Positions 44,138-55,553 are shown, counted from the first letter of the stretch. The stretch is DNA of 64,000 bases from Schlegelella_A sp963778525 (GCA_963778525.1 CAVZUJ010000003.1:1-64000); one strand, 5' to 3'. Notes: generated by a model not told the origin, from the sequence alone. Numbers and translations are program-made.

Positions 44138-44896
44138 CTAAGCCGAACCGCAAATCTGCGGCAGCAGCGTGCCGATCGGGCCGCGCAGCACGACGTCGGC
44201 GAGCTCGTCCATGGCCGTCGGCTGGTCGTTCACGATCAGCACCTTCGCACCGGCACGGGCTGCAATGGGCACCATGCTGGCCACCGGTTGCACCTGCAAC
44301 GTGGTGCCGATGGCCAGCAGCAGGTCGCATTCCTGCGCCGCGCGCAGGGCCGCGTCGATGACTTCGGGCACGAGCGCCTGCCCGAAGGAGATGGTGTCGC
44401 TCTTCAGGATGCCGCCGCAGCGCTCGCAGGAAGGATCGTCTTCGCCGGCGCGCACGCGCGCGAGCGCGTCCTGCATCGGCGCGCGCGCGCCGCAGCCCCA
44501 GCAGACGACGCGGCGCATGGTGCCGTGCACCTCGATCACTCGCGCGCCGGCATGGCCGGCCTGCTGGTGCAGCTCGTCGATGTTCTGCGTCACCAGCGCG
44601 TGCAGCGTGCCGCGCCGCTCGAGCGCCACGAGCGCGCGATGGCCGGCATTCGGCGCCGCGCTCCAGGCGCTGTGGCCCAGGCGCGCCTGCCAGGCAGCGC
44701 GCCGCACCTCGGGGTCGGCCAGGTAGTTCTGCAGCGTCGACTGCTTTTCGGCCGCCGGATTCCTGGTCCACACGCCCTGCGGGCCGCGAAAGTCGGGGAT
44801 GCCTGATTCGGTCGAGATGCCGGCGCCGGTGAGCGCGACGATGCGTCGTGCCTTGTCGACTTCGCGCCGGGCGACGGCGATCGGATCGTCGTGCAT
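44138..44896 (-). CDS. cobB: NAD-dependent protein deacylase (sirtuin)
   Basis: A 252-residue Sir2 family enzyme. NAD-binding motifs are VALTGAGISTESGIPDFRG and TQNIDELHQQAG, the catalytic histidine is in VIEVHGTM, and the zinc-binding cysteines are CWGC and CERC. IAIGTTLQVQPVASM closes the nucleotide site. It removes acyl groups from lysines, forming O-acyl-ADP-ribose and nicotinamide. Nicotinamide release is interesting near a nicotinamide catabolic island, but 25 kb separates them. Confidence 0.93.
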   Translation of the reverse strand: MHDDPIAVARREVDKARRIVALTGAGISTESGIPDFRGPQGVWTRNPAAEKQSTLQNYLADPEVRRAAWQARLGHSAWSAAPNAGHRALVALERRGTLHALVTQNIDELHQQAGHAGARVIEVHGTMRRVVCWGCGARAPMQDALARVRAGEDDPSCERCGGILKSDTISFGQALVPEVIDAALRAAQECDLLLAIGTTLQVQPVASMVPIAARAGAKVLIVNDQPTAMDELADVVLRGPIGTLLPQICGSA

Positions 44897-44930
44897 GAGG
44901 CGAGTGCGCGACCGCGGCCGGCGTCGCGCG

Positions 44931-45698
44931 CTAGCCGCGCGTGATCCGCACGCCGGCGTCGAGCAGCAGCACTTCGCCGGTCGTCTTCAGCGCACAGGCG
45001 CCGAGCCACCAGGCGGCATCGGCGACGTCTTCGGGCGCGATCACGGCATCGAGCGCCGCGCGGGCGCGGTAGTTCTGCACCGTCGCGGCGTAGCGCTCGG
45101 CGCCCAGCCCTTGTTGCAGCCACGGCGTCTCGACCAGCCCCGGGGCGATGGCATTGACGCGGATCTCGGGCCCGAGGGCGCGCGCCAGGCCGATGGTCAT
45201 CGCGTTCAGCGCGCCCTTGCTCGCCATGTAGGCCAGCGACGAGCCGGTGCCCATCAGCGACGCGATCGACGAGATGTTGACGATGCCCGCGGGCTTGTGC
45301 CGACGCAGCAAGGGCGCGAAGGCGCGCGTCATCTGGTACGCGCCGACGACGTTGACGGCATAGATGCGCTGGAAGTCCTCGGCGCTCAGGCCGTCGAGGT
45401 CCTTCATCGGCACGAACTTCGTGGTGCCGGCGTTGTTCACGAGGACGTCGGTGCGGCCGAAGCGCCTGTCCACCTCGGCGCCGAGCCGCACGCAATCCGC
45501 ATCCGAAGCGACGTCGGCCTTGACGACCAGCGCCTCGACACCGAGGGCGCGGCAGGACTCGGCCGCCGCTTCGGCCGGCGCCGGGTCGCGCGAATAGTTG
45601 ACGACCACGTTCCAGCCGTTCTTCGCGAACAGGCGCACCGTGGCCGCGCCGATGCCCGACGACGAGCCGGTGACGACGCAGACTTTTCGATCATCCAT
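44931..45698 (-). CDS. Short-chain dehydrogenase/reductase (SDR)
   Basis: A 255-residue classical SDR. The cofactor motif is VTGSSSGIGAATV (residues 9-21), with NNAG near 91, the catalytic serine in NISSIAS, and the YMASK tyrosine/lysine pair. The C-terminal part is typical (NAIAPGLVETPWL, TGEVLLLDAGVRI). It reduces or oxidises a carbonyl or alcohol using NAD(P); the substrate is unknown. It lies 34 bp from the sirtuin gene in the same direction. Confidence 0.9.
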   Translation of the reverse strand: MDDRKVCVVTGSSSGIGAATVRLFAKNGWNVVVNYSRDPAPAEAAAESCRALGVEALVVKADVASDADCVRLGAEVDRRFGRTDVLVNNAGTTKFVPMKDLDGLSAEDFQRIYAVNVVGAYQMTRAFAPLLRRHKPAGIVNISSIASLMGTGSSLAYMASKGALNAMTIGLARALGPEIRVNAIAPGLVETPWLQQGLGAERYAATVQNYRARAALDAVIAPEDVADAAWWLGACALKTTGEVLLLDAGVRITRG

Positions 45699-45720
45699 GC
45701 GGTGAGCCTCGAAGGCGGTG

Positions 45721-46548
45721 TCAGGGGGTGCCGGGAATCAGCTGCTTCAGCAGGGGCCGGAAGCATTCGCCCAGGCGGGCGAAGCCGGCCGAGGTCGGAT
45801 GCATCTCGTTGGCCCAGTCGCCGTCCTGCAGCGTGCCTGCGGTGGAGACCAGGTGGACGTCGTTGTTCTGGGCCGGGCTGGCGAGGGCCTTGAGAACGGT
45901 GATGAAGTCGTCCATCAGGCGGCGCACGAGGTCGTTCTGCAGCGCTGCCGGCACGCCGCGGTCGAGCATCGGCTGCTGCAGCCAGTCGCCGAGGCCGAAG
46001 ATGCCGCCCTTGATGCCGCCGAAGCCGATGCCGGTGGGAATCGCATAGTCGTAGTCCTGCAGGACGATCGGCACGCTGGCCTTCACGGAGCGGATGAAGT
46101 CGATCAGCGTCTGGTAGTGGGTGGCCAGCTCGCGCAGCATGCGCCACGGCTGGCGCTCGATGTTCTGGCTCGCGTCGCCCGGGTCGAAGCAGTCATCGGC
46201 GGTCGCCGCGGCCGAGCAGTCGAGCTTGAGCAGCGACTGGAAATGCTCGACGCCGGCGAAGTCGTTGCCGCCGGCGCTCAGCAGCACGCACTGGATCGTG
46301 GGATAGCCGCTCATCGCGCTCTTGAAGTCGTTCCACAGGCGGGGCGTGCCGCCGACCATCTCGCGCAGCTCGGCGCCGTTCTTGCCCTTGGCGAGCAAGG
46401 TCTTGGTGCCGCCCCAGATCGCGTTGATGGGAATCAGCAGGTCGTTGTTCGGATACCAGAACCAGCTGTCGCCATAGGCCAGCAGGTCGGGGCTCAGGCC
46501 GAGCTGCTGCATGAGGGTTTCGCTGCCCCAGAACGGTTGTGCGGCCAT
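45721..46548 (-). CDS. SGNH/GDSL-type hydrolase-like protein
   Basis: A 275-residue protein. LLAYGDSWFWYPNND (residues about 22-36) fits SGNH block I with the nucleophile serine, LLSAGGNDFAGV fits block III, and WANEMHPTSAGFARLG fits block V with the catalytic histidine. No signal peptide is visible. This set suggests an esterase or lipase of unknown substrate. The gene follows the membrane protein gene at 46567 closely (18 bases), so the two may be an operon. Confidence 0.75.
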   Translation of the reverse strand: MAAQPFWGSETLMQQLGLSPDLLAYGDSWFWYPNNDLLIPINAIWGGTKTLLAKGKNGAELREMVGGTPRLWNDFKSAMSGYPTIQCVLLSAGGNDFAGVEHFQSLLKLDCSAAATADDCFDPGDASQNIERQPWRMLRELATHYQTLIDFIRSVKASVPIVLQDYDYAIPTGIGFGGIKGGIFGLGDWLQQPMLDRGVPAALQNDLVRRLMDDFITVLKALASPAQNNDVHLVSTAGTLQDGDWANEMHPTSAGFARLGECFRPLLKQLIPGTP

Positions 46549-46566
46549 CGGAGTCTCCTGCCTTGT

Positions 46567-47191
46567 CTAGCGTGCTGGCGCGTTCGCCTGGCCTGAAGAG
46601 CAGGCCGCTGGTCGAGACCTGGACGTCGAGTACGGCGGGCGCCAGCACCGGCACGTACGTCGTCGAACCGTATTCGGCGTCGAAGAAGCGGCCGAGCGGC
46701 CAGTGTCGGGCGAGCTCGGCCAGGTCGACGAGCGGCGGGGTGCCGAGCGTGAAGATCGTTCTCGGCGCGGTGTTCTCCTGCGCCACGTTCTCATAGCGGC
46801 CGCCGATGCGCTCGAGGCGATACGAGGTGTGCAGGCCCAGCTCGTTGACGAGCGGCGTCCACTTGATGATGTGGGCGTCGACGTAGACATCGTCGCCGAC
46901 GAGATCGAACGATTCCTCGTGGCCGTCGGCGAAGTGCACCGTCGCCGCGAAGCGGCCAGGCGCGGTCGGCGTGACGGTGACGCGCGCCGCCGTCACTTCC
47001 TGCGTCAGGGCCTGCAGGCCTTGCGTGCCGGCGACCAGGATGCCGAGCCCGCCACCCACGGCCAGGCAGAGCAACGAGACCAGGGAGCGCACGATGAAGC
47101 GCACGAAGCGAGCCCTGAACAGGGCAGCCAGCGCCGCAAACGCCAGCGCCACGCCGATCACGCACAGGGCGACGGCGGCGGCGATCAGCAT
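46567..47191 (-). CDS. Uncharacterised membrane protein (one frameshift near its end as written)
   Basis: About 207 residues after repair. Two hydrophobic segments (about residues 3-25 and 33-58) precede a soluble region with TVHFADGHEESFDLVGDDVYVDAH and YGSTTYVPVLAPAVLDVQVS. In the open frame it would run into the next gene; one extra base near 46591 would instead give GLLFR then QANAPAR and a stop at 46567, just ahead of the SGNH gene. I do not recognise the family. It looks like an inner-membrane protein with a periplasmic domain. Confidence 0.62.
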
Positions 47192-47198
47192 GGCGGCC

Positions 47199-47832
47199 CT
47201 AGGCGTCCGCGGCGGCGATGCGCCGCAGCGCTTCCTCGAAGACCTCGGGGGGCTGGCCGCCGGAGATCAGGTGCCGGTCGTCGATCACGATCGCCGGCAC
47301 CGAATGGATGCCGCGCTCCTGCCAGAAGCGCTCGCGCTCGTGCACGGCGTCGGCGTACTCGTCCGAATCGAGGATGGCGCGGGCCCGGGCCACGTCCAGT
47401 CCGACCTCGCCGGCCAGGCGCAGCAGGACATCGCGCGCGCCCGGGTTCTCGGCATTCGTGTGATACGCCGTGAGGAGCGCGTGCTTGAGCTCGCGCTGCT
47501 TGCCCACGAGGCCGGCCCAGTGCAGCAGGCGATGGGCATCGAAGGTGTTCCAGATGCGCGAGCGCTCGCCGAAGGTGAAGCCGACATCGGCGCCGCGCTC
47601 GCGCAGGGCCGCGCGCGACTTCGCGAACTGCTCGGGCGGTCGCGCCGTACTTGCGCGTCATGTACTCGACCGCGTCCTGGCCTTCGGGCGGCATGGCCGG
47701 GTTCAGCTCGAAGGGCTCGAAGTGCAGCTCCACCGGCACCTCGTCGCCGATCCTGGCGAGCGCCTTCTCGAGCGAGTACAGGCCGACCGCGCACCAGGGG
47801 CAGGCGACATCGGAGACGAAATCGATTTTCAT
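47199..47832 (-). CDS. DsbA family oxidoreductase, FrnE-like (one frameshift as written)
   Basis: About 211 residues after repair. The thioredoxin-fold active site is C11-P-W-C14 (SDVACPWCAVG). The frame breaks near 47637: RKYGAT should continue PEQFAKSRAALRERGADVGF and then TFGERSRIWNTFDAHRLLHW. The C-terminal half includes SVPAIVIDDRHLISGGQPPE with the cis-proline. No signal peptide, so it is a cytoplasmic FrnE-type protein, a family tied to polyketide isomerisation or oxidative stress. Start at the ATG at 47832; divergent from uvrA. Confidence 0.84.
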
Positions 47833-47977
47833 GGCGGCTGAGTGTCGGGAAGACAGCACCAGTCTAGCGGCCGCGGCCGATCCCGTCCTTCCGATTCAAG
47901 GTCTTTCCGCGCCCGGGCGCGGCGGCCGAACACGGCTCCCTAGAATGCTCCGCTCCCTTCGCGAAAGACCCTCCCCG

Positions 47978-50900
47978 ATGAGTTCCGGCGTCATCCGCAT
48001 TCGCGGCGCGCGACAGCACAACCTCAAGAACCTCGACCTCGACTCTGCGGACCGGCGAGATGACGGTGGTGACGGGCCCGAGCGGCTCCGGCAAGTCGAG
48101 CCTCGTCTTCGATACGCTGTACGCCGAAGGCCAGCGCCGCTACGTCGAGACCTTCAGCGCCTACGCGCGCCAGTTCCTCGAGCGCATGGACCGGCCGGCG
48201 GTCGACAAGGTCGAAGGCGTGCCGCCGGCGATCGCCATCGACCAGACCAACCCGGTGCGCAGCTCGCGCTCGACGGTCGGCACGATGACCGAGCTGAACG
48301 ACCACCTGAAGCTGCTGTTCGCGCGCGCCGCCGAGCTGTTCGACAAGCAGACCGCGCAGCGCGTCCGCCACGACTCGCCGGAGACGATCTACGCCGAGCT
48401 GCTCGCGCGCGCGCAAGAGGCGCAGGCGCTCGCTGCGGCCGCCGCGCAGGCCGGGGCGCAGGCCGAAGAGCCGCGCCTGGTCGTCACCTTCCCGGTCGAG
48501 CTGCCGGCGGCCACCAGCGCCGCCGAGGTCGAGCAATGGCTTTCGGCGAGCGGCTTCACGCGCGTGCACGCCGAGCGCGAGGTCGCGTCGCCCACCGGCC
48601 CGCGGAAGATGCTCGACGTCGTGGCCGACCGCTTCCGCATCGGCACGACGGAGAAGGTGCGCGCCATCGAGGCGATCGAGGCGGCGCTCAAGCGCGGCAG
48701 CGGCCGCGTCGACGTCTACGCCGCGAGCCGAAGGCGGCGAGCAGCTCTGGCGCTTCTCGACCGGCCTGCACTGCCCCGACAGCGACCTGCGCTACGCCGA
48801 GCCGCAGCCCGGCCTGTTCTCGTTCAACTCGGCCTACGGCGCCTGCGAGACCTGCCGCGGCTTCGGCCGGGTCATCGGCGTCGACTTCGGCCTCGTCATC
48901 CCCGATGACCGCAAGACCTTGCGCGCCGGCGCGATCAAGACCATCGGACGCCGGCCTGGAAGGAGATCCAGGACGACCTGATGAAGTACGCCGGCGAGGC
49001 CGGCATCCCGCGCGACACCGCCTGGTCGCAGCTCACCGAGGCGCAGCGGCACTGGGTCATCGAAGGCTCGCCCAACTGGAAGGGCAAGTGGAACCAGCAG
49101 TGGTACGGCATCAAGCGCTTCTTCGGCTACCTCGAGTCGAAGGCCTACAAGATGCACATCCGCGTGCTGCTGTCGAAGTACCGCAGCTATACGCCGTGTC
49201 CGGCGTGCGGCGGTGCCCGTCTGAAGCTCGAGGCGCTGCTCTGGCGGCTCGGCTCGAAGGCCGACGCGGATCGGTGCTCGCGCCCGACAGGCGTTCATGC
49301 CGGTCGGCGTGGCCTGGTCGCGCGAGCAGCTGGAGGCCTTGCCGGGCCTGACGCTGCACGACCTGATGCTGCTGCCGATCGACCGGCTGCGCGCGCTTCT
49401 TCGACCGCCTCGAAGCGGCGTCGAACCAGCCGACGACCACGGCTGCGCTCGACCCTGCTGCACGACGAAGATCCGCACCCGACTGAAATACCTGTGCGAC
49501 GTCGGCATCGCCTACCTCACGCTCGACCGGCAGAGCCGCACGCTCTCCGGCGGCGAGGTGCAGCGCATCAACCTCACGACCGCGCTCGGCACCTCGCTCG
49601 TCAACACCCTGTTCGTGCTCGACGAGCCCTCGATCGGCCTGCATCCGCGCGACATGAACCGCATCGTCGAGGCCATGCATCGCCTGCGCGACGCCGGCAA
49701 CACGCTGGTCGTGGTCGAGCACGATCCGGCGGTGATGCTCGCCGCCGACCGCCTGATCGACATGGGCCCGGGCCCGGGCGAGCGCGGCGGCGAGATCGTC
49801 TTCGACGGCACGCCCTTGGGCGGTCAAGAGCGCCGACACGCTGACCGGCGCCTACCTCGGCGCGCGCAAGCAGATCGGCATGGGCCTGAAGCGCCTGGTC
49901 GGCGAGTCGACGCCGCAAGCCTCATCCTGCAAGGCGCGAGCGACCACAACCTGAAGAACGTCACGGTCGAGTTCCCGCTGCTGCACCTGGTCTGCGTCAC
50001 CGGCGTCTCGGGCTCGGGCAAGAGCACGCTGATCCAGGACGTGCTGGCGCCGGCGCTGGCGCGCCACTTCGGCAAGGCCACCGAAACGCCGGGCGCGCAC
50101 GAAGCGCTGCTCGGCGCCGACTGGCTGGCCGACACGGTCTTCGTCGACCAGAGCCCGATCGGCAAGACGGCGCGCTCGAACCCGGCGAGCTACGTCGGCG
50201 CGTTCGACGAGATCCGCAAGCTCTTCGCGATCGAGCCGCTCGCCTTGCAGCGCGGCTACGGCGCCGGCATGTTCAGCTTCAACGCCGGCAACGGCCGCTG
50301 CCCGACCTGCGGCGGCTCCGGCTTCGAGCACGTCGAGATGCAGTTCCTCTCCGACGTGTACCTGCGTTGCCCGGACTGCGACGGGCGGCGCTTCCGCGGC
50401 GAGATCCTCGACGTGAAGATCGACCGCCGGCTGGCGGGTGACGTGCTGCGCAGCCTGAGCGTCGCCGACGTGCTCGAGCTCACCGTCGCCGAAGCCGTGG
50501 CGCTGTTCCGCGACGACCGCGAAGTGGTGCGGCGCCTGCAGCCGATCGTCGACGTCGGCCTCGAATACGTCAAGCTCGGCCAGCCGGTGCCGACGCTCTC
50601 GGGCGGCGAAGCGCAGCGCCTGAAGCTGGCCGGCTTTCTCGCCGAAGCGGCGCAGAGCGCCTCGTTCAGCCGCCAGGCGCGTGGCCCGCAAGGGCACGCT
50701 CTTCATGTTCGACGAGCCCACCACGGGGCTGCACTTCGACGACATCGCCAAGCTGATGCGATCGTTCCGCAAGCTCCTGGAAGCGGGGCACTCGATCATC
50801 GTCATCGAGCACAACCTCGACGTCGTGCGCTCGTCCGACTGGCTGATCGACCTCGGCCCGGAAGGCGGCGACGCCGGCGGCGAGGTGGTGGCCTGCGGCA

Positions 50901-53771
50901 CGCCGGAAGACGTCAAGCGCCACGCCAGCTCGCACACCGCGAAGGCGCTGCGCGAGTACGACGTGGCGCTCGGCTTCGAAGGCCATGCCGTCGAGGAAGG
51001 GCGGCCGCTGCAGTACGCGCTCAAGCCGGCGCGCATCCGCCGGCCCGAAGACGACAACATCCGCATCGTCAACGCCCGCGAGCACAACCTGAAGGCGCTC
51101 GACGTCTCGATCCCGCGCGGCAAGTTCAGCGTCATCACCGGCGTCTCCGGCTCGGGCAAGTCGACGCTGGCCTTCGACATCCTCTTCAACGAAGGGCAGC
51201 GCCGCTACCTCGAGTCGCTCAATGCCTACGCGCGCTCGATCGTGCAGCCGGCCGGCCGGCCCGAGGTGGATGCGGTCTACGGCATTCCGCCGACGGTGGC
51301 GATCGAGCAGCGCCTGTCGCGCGGCGGCCGCAAGAGCACGGTGGCGACGACGACCGAGGTCTGGCACTTCCTGCGCCTGCTCTACGTCAAGCTCGGCCTG
51401 CAGCACTGCGTCAAGGACGGCACGCCGGTGCAGCCGCAGAGCGTCGACTCGATCGCGGCGCAGATCCTGCGCGACCATGTCGGCGAGCACGTCGGCGTGC
51501 TGGCGCCGCTGGTCGTGGCGCGAAAGGGCGTCTACACCGACCTCGCCAAGTGGGCCAAGGCGCGCGGCCACACCCACCTGCGCGTCGACGGCGAGTTCAT
51601 GAAGGTCGATCCCTGGCCGCGCCTCGACCGCTTCAAGGAGCACACGCTCGAGCTGCCGGTGGGCGACGTGGTCGTCGACCGGGCCCACGAAACGGCCCTG
51701 CGCGCGCTGCTCGACAAGGCGCTCGATGTCGGCAAGGGCGTGATGCACCTGCTGTCGCCGCTCACCGGCCTGCGCGGCGCCATGGTCGCCGGCACGCCGA
51801 CGAGGAAGGTCGGCAACGTCAAGGTCTTCTCGACGCGGCGCGCCTGCCCGACCTGCGGCACCAGCTACCCCGAGCTCGATCCGCGCATGTTCAGCTACAA
51901 CAGCAAGCACGGCTGGTGCACGACCTGCGTCGGCACCGGGTTGAAGCTGACGCGCGAGCAGCGGAAGGCCTACGACGATTCGGTCCGCGACGACGACGAT
52001 CGCGGCCGCGAGCAGAGCTTTCCGGCCGAAGAAGCGGAAGTCGAAGGCATCGTCGACGAGGCCTGCCCCGATTGCGCCGGCACGCGCCTGAACCCGACTT
52101 CGCGCGCCGTCACCTTCGATGCCAAGTCGATCGCCGTGGATCGCGCAGTGGTCGGTGGCCGATGCGCGCAAGTGGGTCGAAGCGCTGGAGCTCGTGGGGC
52201 GCGAAGCCGAGATCGCGCGCGACGTGGTCACCGAGATCAGGAGCCGCCTCGAATTCCTCGAGGAAGTGGGCCTGAGCTACCTCACGCTCGACCGCGCCGC
52301 GCCCACGCTCTCGGGCGGCGAGGCGCAGCGCATCCGGCTGGCGGCGCAGCTCGGCTCGAACCTGCAGGGCGTCTGCTACGTGCTCGACGAGCCGACCATC
52401 GGCCTGCACCCGCGCGACAACCGCATCCTTCTCGATGCCTTGCAGAACCTGGCCGACAAGGGCAACACGCTGGTCGTCGTCGAGCACGACGAGGAAACGA
52501 TCCGCGCCGCCGACCACATCATCGACATCGGGCCGGGCGCCGGCAAGCGCGGCGGCCGCCTCGTGGCCGAGGGCAGCGCCAGCGAGCTCGCGTCGCAGCC
52601 CGACTCGGTGACCGGGCGCTTCCTGGCCCGTCCGCTGATCCATCCGCTGCAGGCGCGTCGCGCCGTCGCGCCGGTGACGGCGGCGACCGTGCGGCGCGAG
52701 AGCGAGAGCAATCCGCTGCTGACGATCCGCTCGGCCACGCTGCACAACCTGCAGGACGTGACGGTCGACCTGCCGCTGAAGCGCCTGGTGGCGATCACCG
52801 GCGTCAGCGGCTCGGGCAAGTCGACGCTGGCGCGCGACGTGCTGCTCGCCAACCTGCAGTTCATCAACACCCGCGGCGCGCGGCCGAACTGGCAGGGCTG
52901 CGAGAAGATCGACGGCTGGGGCTTCATCGACCGCGTGCTCGAGGTCGACCAGACGCCGATCGGCAAGACGCCGCGCTCGTGCCCGGCCACCTACATCGGC
53001 TTCTGGGACACGATCCGCAAGCTCTTCGCCGACACGCTCGAGGCGAAGGCGCGCGGCTACGCGCCGAACCGCTTCAGCTTCAACACCGGCGAGGGCCGCT
53101 GCCCGGGCTGCGAAGGGCAGGGCCTGCGCACCATCGAGATGAGCTTCCTGCCCGACGTCAAGGTGCCCTGCGATGTCTGCCACGGCGAGCGCTTCAACGC
53201 CGAGACGCTGGCCGTGAGCTGGCGCGGCAAGAGCATCGGCGACGTGCTGAAGATGGAGGTCGACGAAGCGGTCGACTTCTTCGCCTCGATGCCCAACATC
53301 TCGCACCCGCTGCGCCTGCTGAAGGACGTGGGCCTCGGCTACCTCACGCTCGGCCAGCCTTCACCCACGCTCTCGGGCGGCGAGGCGCAGCGCATCAAGC
53401 TCGTCACCGAGCTCAGCAAGGTGAGGGACGACGTCGGCAAGCGCGGCAACAAGGCGCCGCACACCCTCTACGTGCTCGACGAGCCGACGGTGGGCCTGCA
53501 CATGGCCGATGTGGAACGCCTGATCCGGGTCCTGCATCGCCTCGTCGACGGCGGCCACAGCGTCGTCGTCATCGAGCACGACCTCGACGTCATCGCCGAG
53601 GCCGACTGGGTCATCGACCTCGGACCCGAAGGCGGCGCCGGCGGCGGCCGGGTGGTGGCCGAGGCGGCGCCCGAAGGCATCGTTGCAACGCGGGCCAGCC
53701 ACACCGGCGCGGCGCTGCGCGCCGTGCTGGCGCGCGGCAACGACCCGGAAGCGGCGCGCGCGGCGGCCTGA
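47978..53771 (+). CDS. uvrA: Tandem (double-length) UvrA-type excinuclease ABC subunit A, about eleven frame breaks as written
   Basis: About 1,925 residues after repair, twice the usual 940-950. Four Walker A motifs (GPSGSGKSS near 48.07 kb; GVSGSGKST near 50.0, 51.1 and 52.8 kb) and four LSGGE signatures (49.55, 50.6, 52.3, 53.4 kb) show two complete UvrA modules in one chain. Zinc-finger CxxC pairs are plentiful (CPTCGGSG, CPDCDG, CPGCEGQG). UvrA recognises distorted DNA and loads UvrB in nucleotide excision repair. Breaks lie near 48044, 48729, 48946, 49269, 49396, 49439, 49470, 49822, 49916, 50680 and 52139; conserved sequence resumes after each. Such long paralogues occur in some proteobacteria beside a normal UvrA, so this may not be the main one. 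Confidence 0.86.
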
Positions 53772-53822
53772 GGCAGCCGGGCCGGCGCGAACGCCGGCAG
53801 ACGATCGCCTCTGTCGTCGTGT

Positions 53823-54387
53823 TCAGCGTGGGGTGATTTCCTCTGGCGCAGCAGATGGGCGCAGGCGCTTGCGCACCTCCCACAGCACCCGAAAGTCGAG
53901 CAGCAGCAGCACGCCAATGAAGACGAGTTGCAGCACGAGCTTGCGGGGTCCCTCCGGCAGGTCCGACCCGCTGGCGAGGGCCGCTGCGAACAGGACGGCC
54001 TGGCCGACCGCGATGGCGGCTGCGAGCGCGCAGGCCGCGATGCAGCGCGCGCTTGTCTTCGTAGCGCGGAAAGAGCAGAGCCCAGGCGGCGAGCAGAGGC
54101 AGGCAGAACCAGAGCTTGAGCGACCACGGCAGGGTGAAGAGCAGAACGGCCGGAATGATGAAAGGCTGAATTCGCGTCGGGGCCCGAATGTGTCTCTTCA
54201 GCGAGGCGCCATCCTTCATGGCCAAGCGCAACAAGGCGACGCCGCCGAGGCCGAAGAACAGCACACCGACAGCACCCCAGATCGTGTCGTGCCAGCCGGT
54301 GCCGCTCAGCAGCATCCACAAGCCACCCGCGCCCAGGACGAGGCTCGCCAGGCCGAGAAGGAGGAGACGAAGGCGTTCGAGCTGCAT
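53823..54387 (-). CDS. Hypothetical multi-pass membrane protein (one frameshift as written)
   Basis: About 188 residues after repair, with four or five hydrophobic segments: LRLLLLGLASLVLGAGGLWML, TIWGAVGVLFFGLGGVALLRL, IIPAVLLFTLPWSLKLWFCL, then, after an extra base near 54051, CIAACALAAAIAVGQAVLFA and LVLQLVFIGVLLLLDFRVL. The corrected protein ends APEEITPR at 53823; without correction the frame reads on antisense into uvrA. I do not recognise a family. Alternative starts lie at 54396 and 54405. Convergent with uvrA. Confidence 0.62.
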
Positions 54388-54504
54388 CGTGATCATTGTC
54401 GGCATAATCGTGAAGCTGTCACGCTGCTGGCGGCGCCGGCGCTCTCGCGTCGACCGTCGTGCGCTTCGTGTGATCTCGGTCTACCCCAACCGGAGGTATT
54501 TGCC

Positions 54505-55071
54505 ATGAAGCGTCGTACTCTCGCCTTGGCCCTCGCGGTCGGCGTCACCGTTCCGGGTCTCGTTCTCGCCGCCGACGACAAGAAGGACAAGGAGCGCGCC
54601 GAATATCGCAAGGCCGCCGAGGACGCGCTGGCCGCGGTCTACAAGGTTCAGCCGAGCGCCCGCAAGGCCGTGGCATCGGCCGCCGGCTACGCCGCGTTCA
54701 GCAACTTCGGCATGAAGATCATGGTGGCCGGCAGTGGCACCGGCAAGGGCGTCGCCATCAACAAGAAGACCAAGGCGGCCACTTACATGAACATGGCCGA
54801 ACTCCAGGCCGGTCTCGGATTCGGGGTCAAGAAGTTCAAGCTCGTCTGGGTCTTCGAGACGCAGGCAGCGCTCGACAAGTTCGTGAATTCGGGCTGGGAG
54901 ATCGGAGCCCAGGCCACCGCCTCGGCCAAGACCGGCAACACGGGCGCGGCCTACCAGGGCGCGGTCAGCGTGTCGCCCGGCGTCTGGCTCTACCAGGTCA
55001 GCGGCGACAGCCTCGCGCTCGAGCTGACCGCCAAGGGCACGAAGTACTACAAGGATTCCGATCTGAACTGA
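54505..55071 (+). CDS. SYLF (YSC84-like) lipid-binding domain protein, exported
   Basis: A 188-residue protein with a signal peptide (residues about 1-22, ending LVLA) and a CGGAGG ribosome-binding site. The mature protein is a SYLF-type domain: YAAFSNFGMKIMVAGSGTGKGV, MAELQAGLGFGVKKFKLVWVF and a final alternating strand region ending YYKDSDLN. Members bind phosphoinositides or other lipids in eukaryotes; bacterial members are periplasmic and of unknown function. No operon partner. Confidence 0.84.
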   Translation: MKRRTLALALAVGVTVPGLVLAADDKKDKERAEYRKAAEDALAAVYKVQPSARKAVASAAGYAAFSNFGMKIMVAGSGTGKGVAINKKTKAATYMNMAELQAGLGFGVKKFKLVWVFETQAALDKFVNSGWEIGAQATASAKTGNTGAAYQGAVSVSPGVWLYQVSGDSLALELTAKGTKYYKDSDLN

Positions 55072-55077
55072 TCGCGG

Positions 55078-55545
55078 TCACGGACCGAGCGTCGATGCGT
55101 GCATCAGCGCAGGATCGCGTTCGAGGTAGATCACGCGCACGCCGCCTTCCTCGAGGATCGCCTGCGAGCAGCGAAACGCCGGGCCCCAGAGCGGGTCGCT
55201 GAAGTCAGGTGCCAGGGTGTGCAGGCGGGCGATCCCGGCCTGGACGATCGCGCGGGCACAGTCGGCACAGGGATGGAACGTGGCGATCAGCGTCGCCCCG
55301 GCCGTCGCCATGCCGCGTCGAGCTGCGGCGAAGATTGCATTGCGTTCGGCGTGCTCGATCCATAGCAGGCGCTCCGGATGGGCGTGGCGCGCCTCGATAT
55401 CGCGCACGCCGGCAGGAAAGTCGTTGCACGCAGCCAGCGTGGTCGCGCCATCGGCCAGCACCAGCACCGCGCCGACCTTGCGCGGCCGGCTCGGGCTCTG
55501 GCGCGCGACGACGATGGCCTGCTCCAGCAGTCGCTCGATATCCAT
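55078..55545 (-). CDS. Cytidine/deoxycytidylate deaminase family protein
   Basis: A 155-residue zinc-dependent deaminase. Zinc ligands and the proton shuttle are in HAERNAIFAAARRG (HAE) and HPCADCARAIVQAG (PCxxC), the standard CDA fold signature of the dCMP deaminase branch. The ATG at 55545 is preferred; one at 55569 would overlap the hydratase gene. It is the last gene of the leftward cluster that includes a CoA-transferase, hydratase and FAD enzyme, which suggests a catabolic amine or N-heterocycle role over nucleotide metabolism, though this is only inferred from location. Confidence 0.87.
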   Translation of the reverse strand: MDIERLLEQAIVVARQSPSRPRKVGAVLVLADGATTLAACNDFPAGVRDIEARHAHPERLLWIEHAERNAIFAAARRGMATAGATLIATFHPCADCARAIVQAGIARLHTLAPDFSDPLWGPAFRCSQAILEEGGVRVIYLERDPALMHASTLGP

Positions 55546-55553
55546 CGCGAGCC

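Noticed and set aside
44138..44896. Sirtuin as part of the nicotinamide island
   Set aside because: It produces nicotinamide, but lies 25 kb away on the other strand among unrelated genes; CobB is a common housekeeping enzyme.
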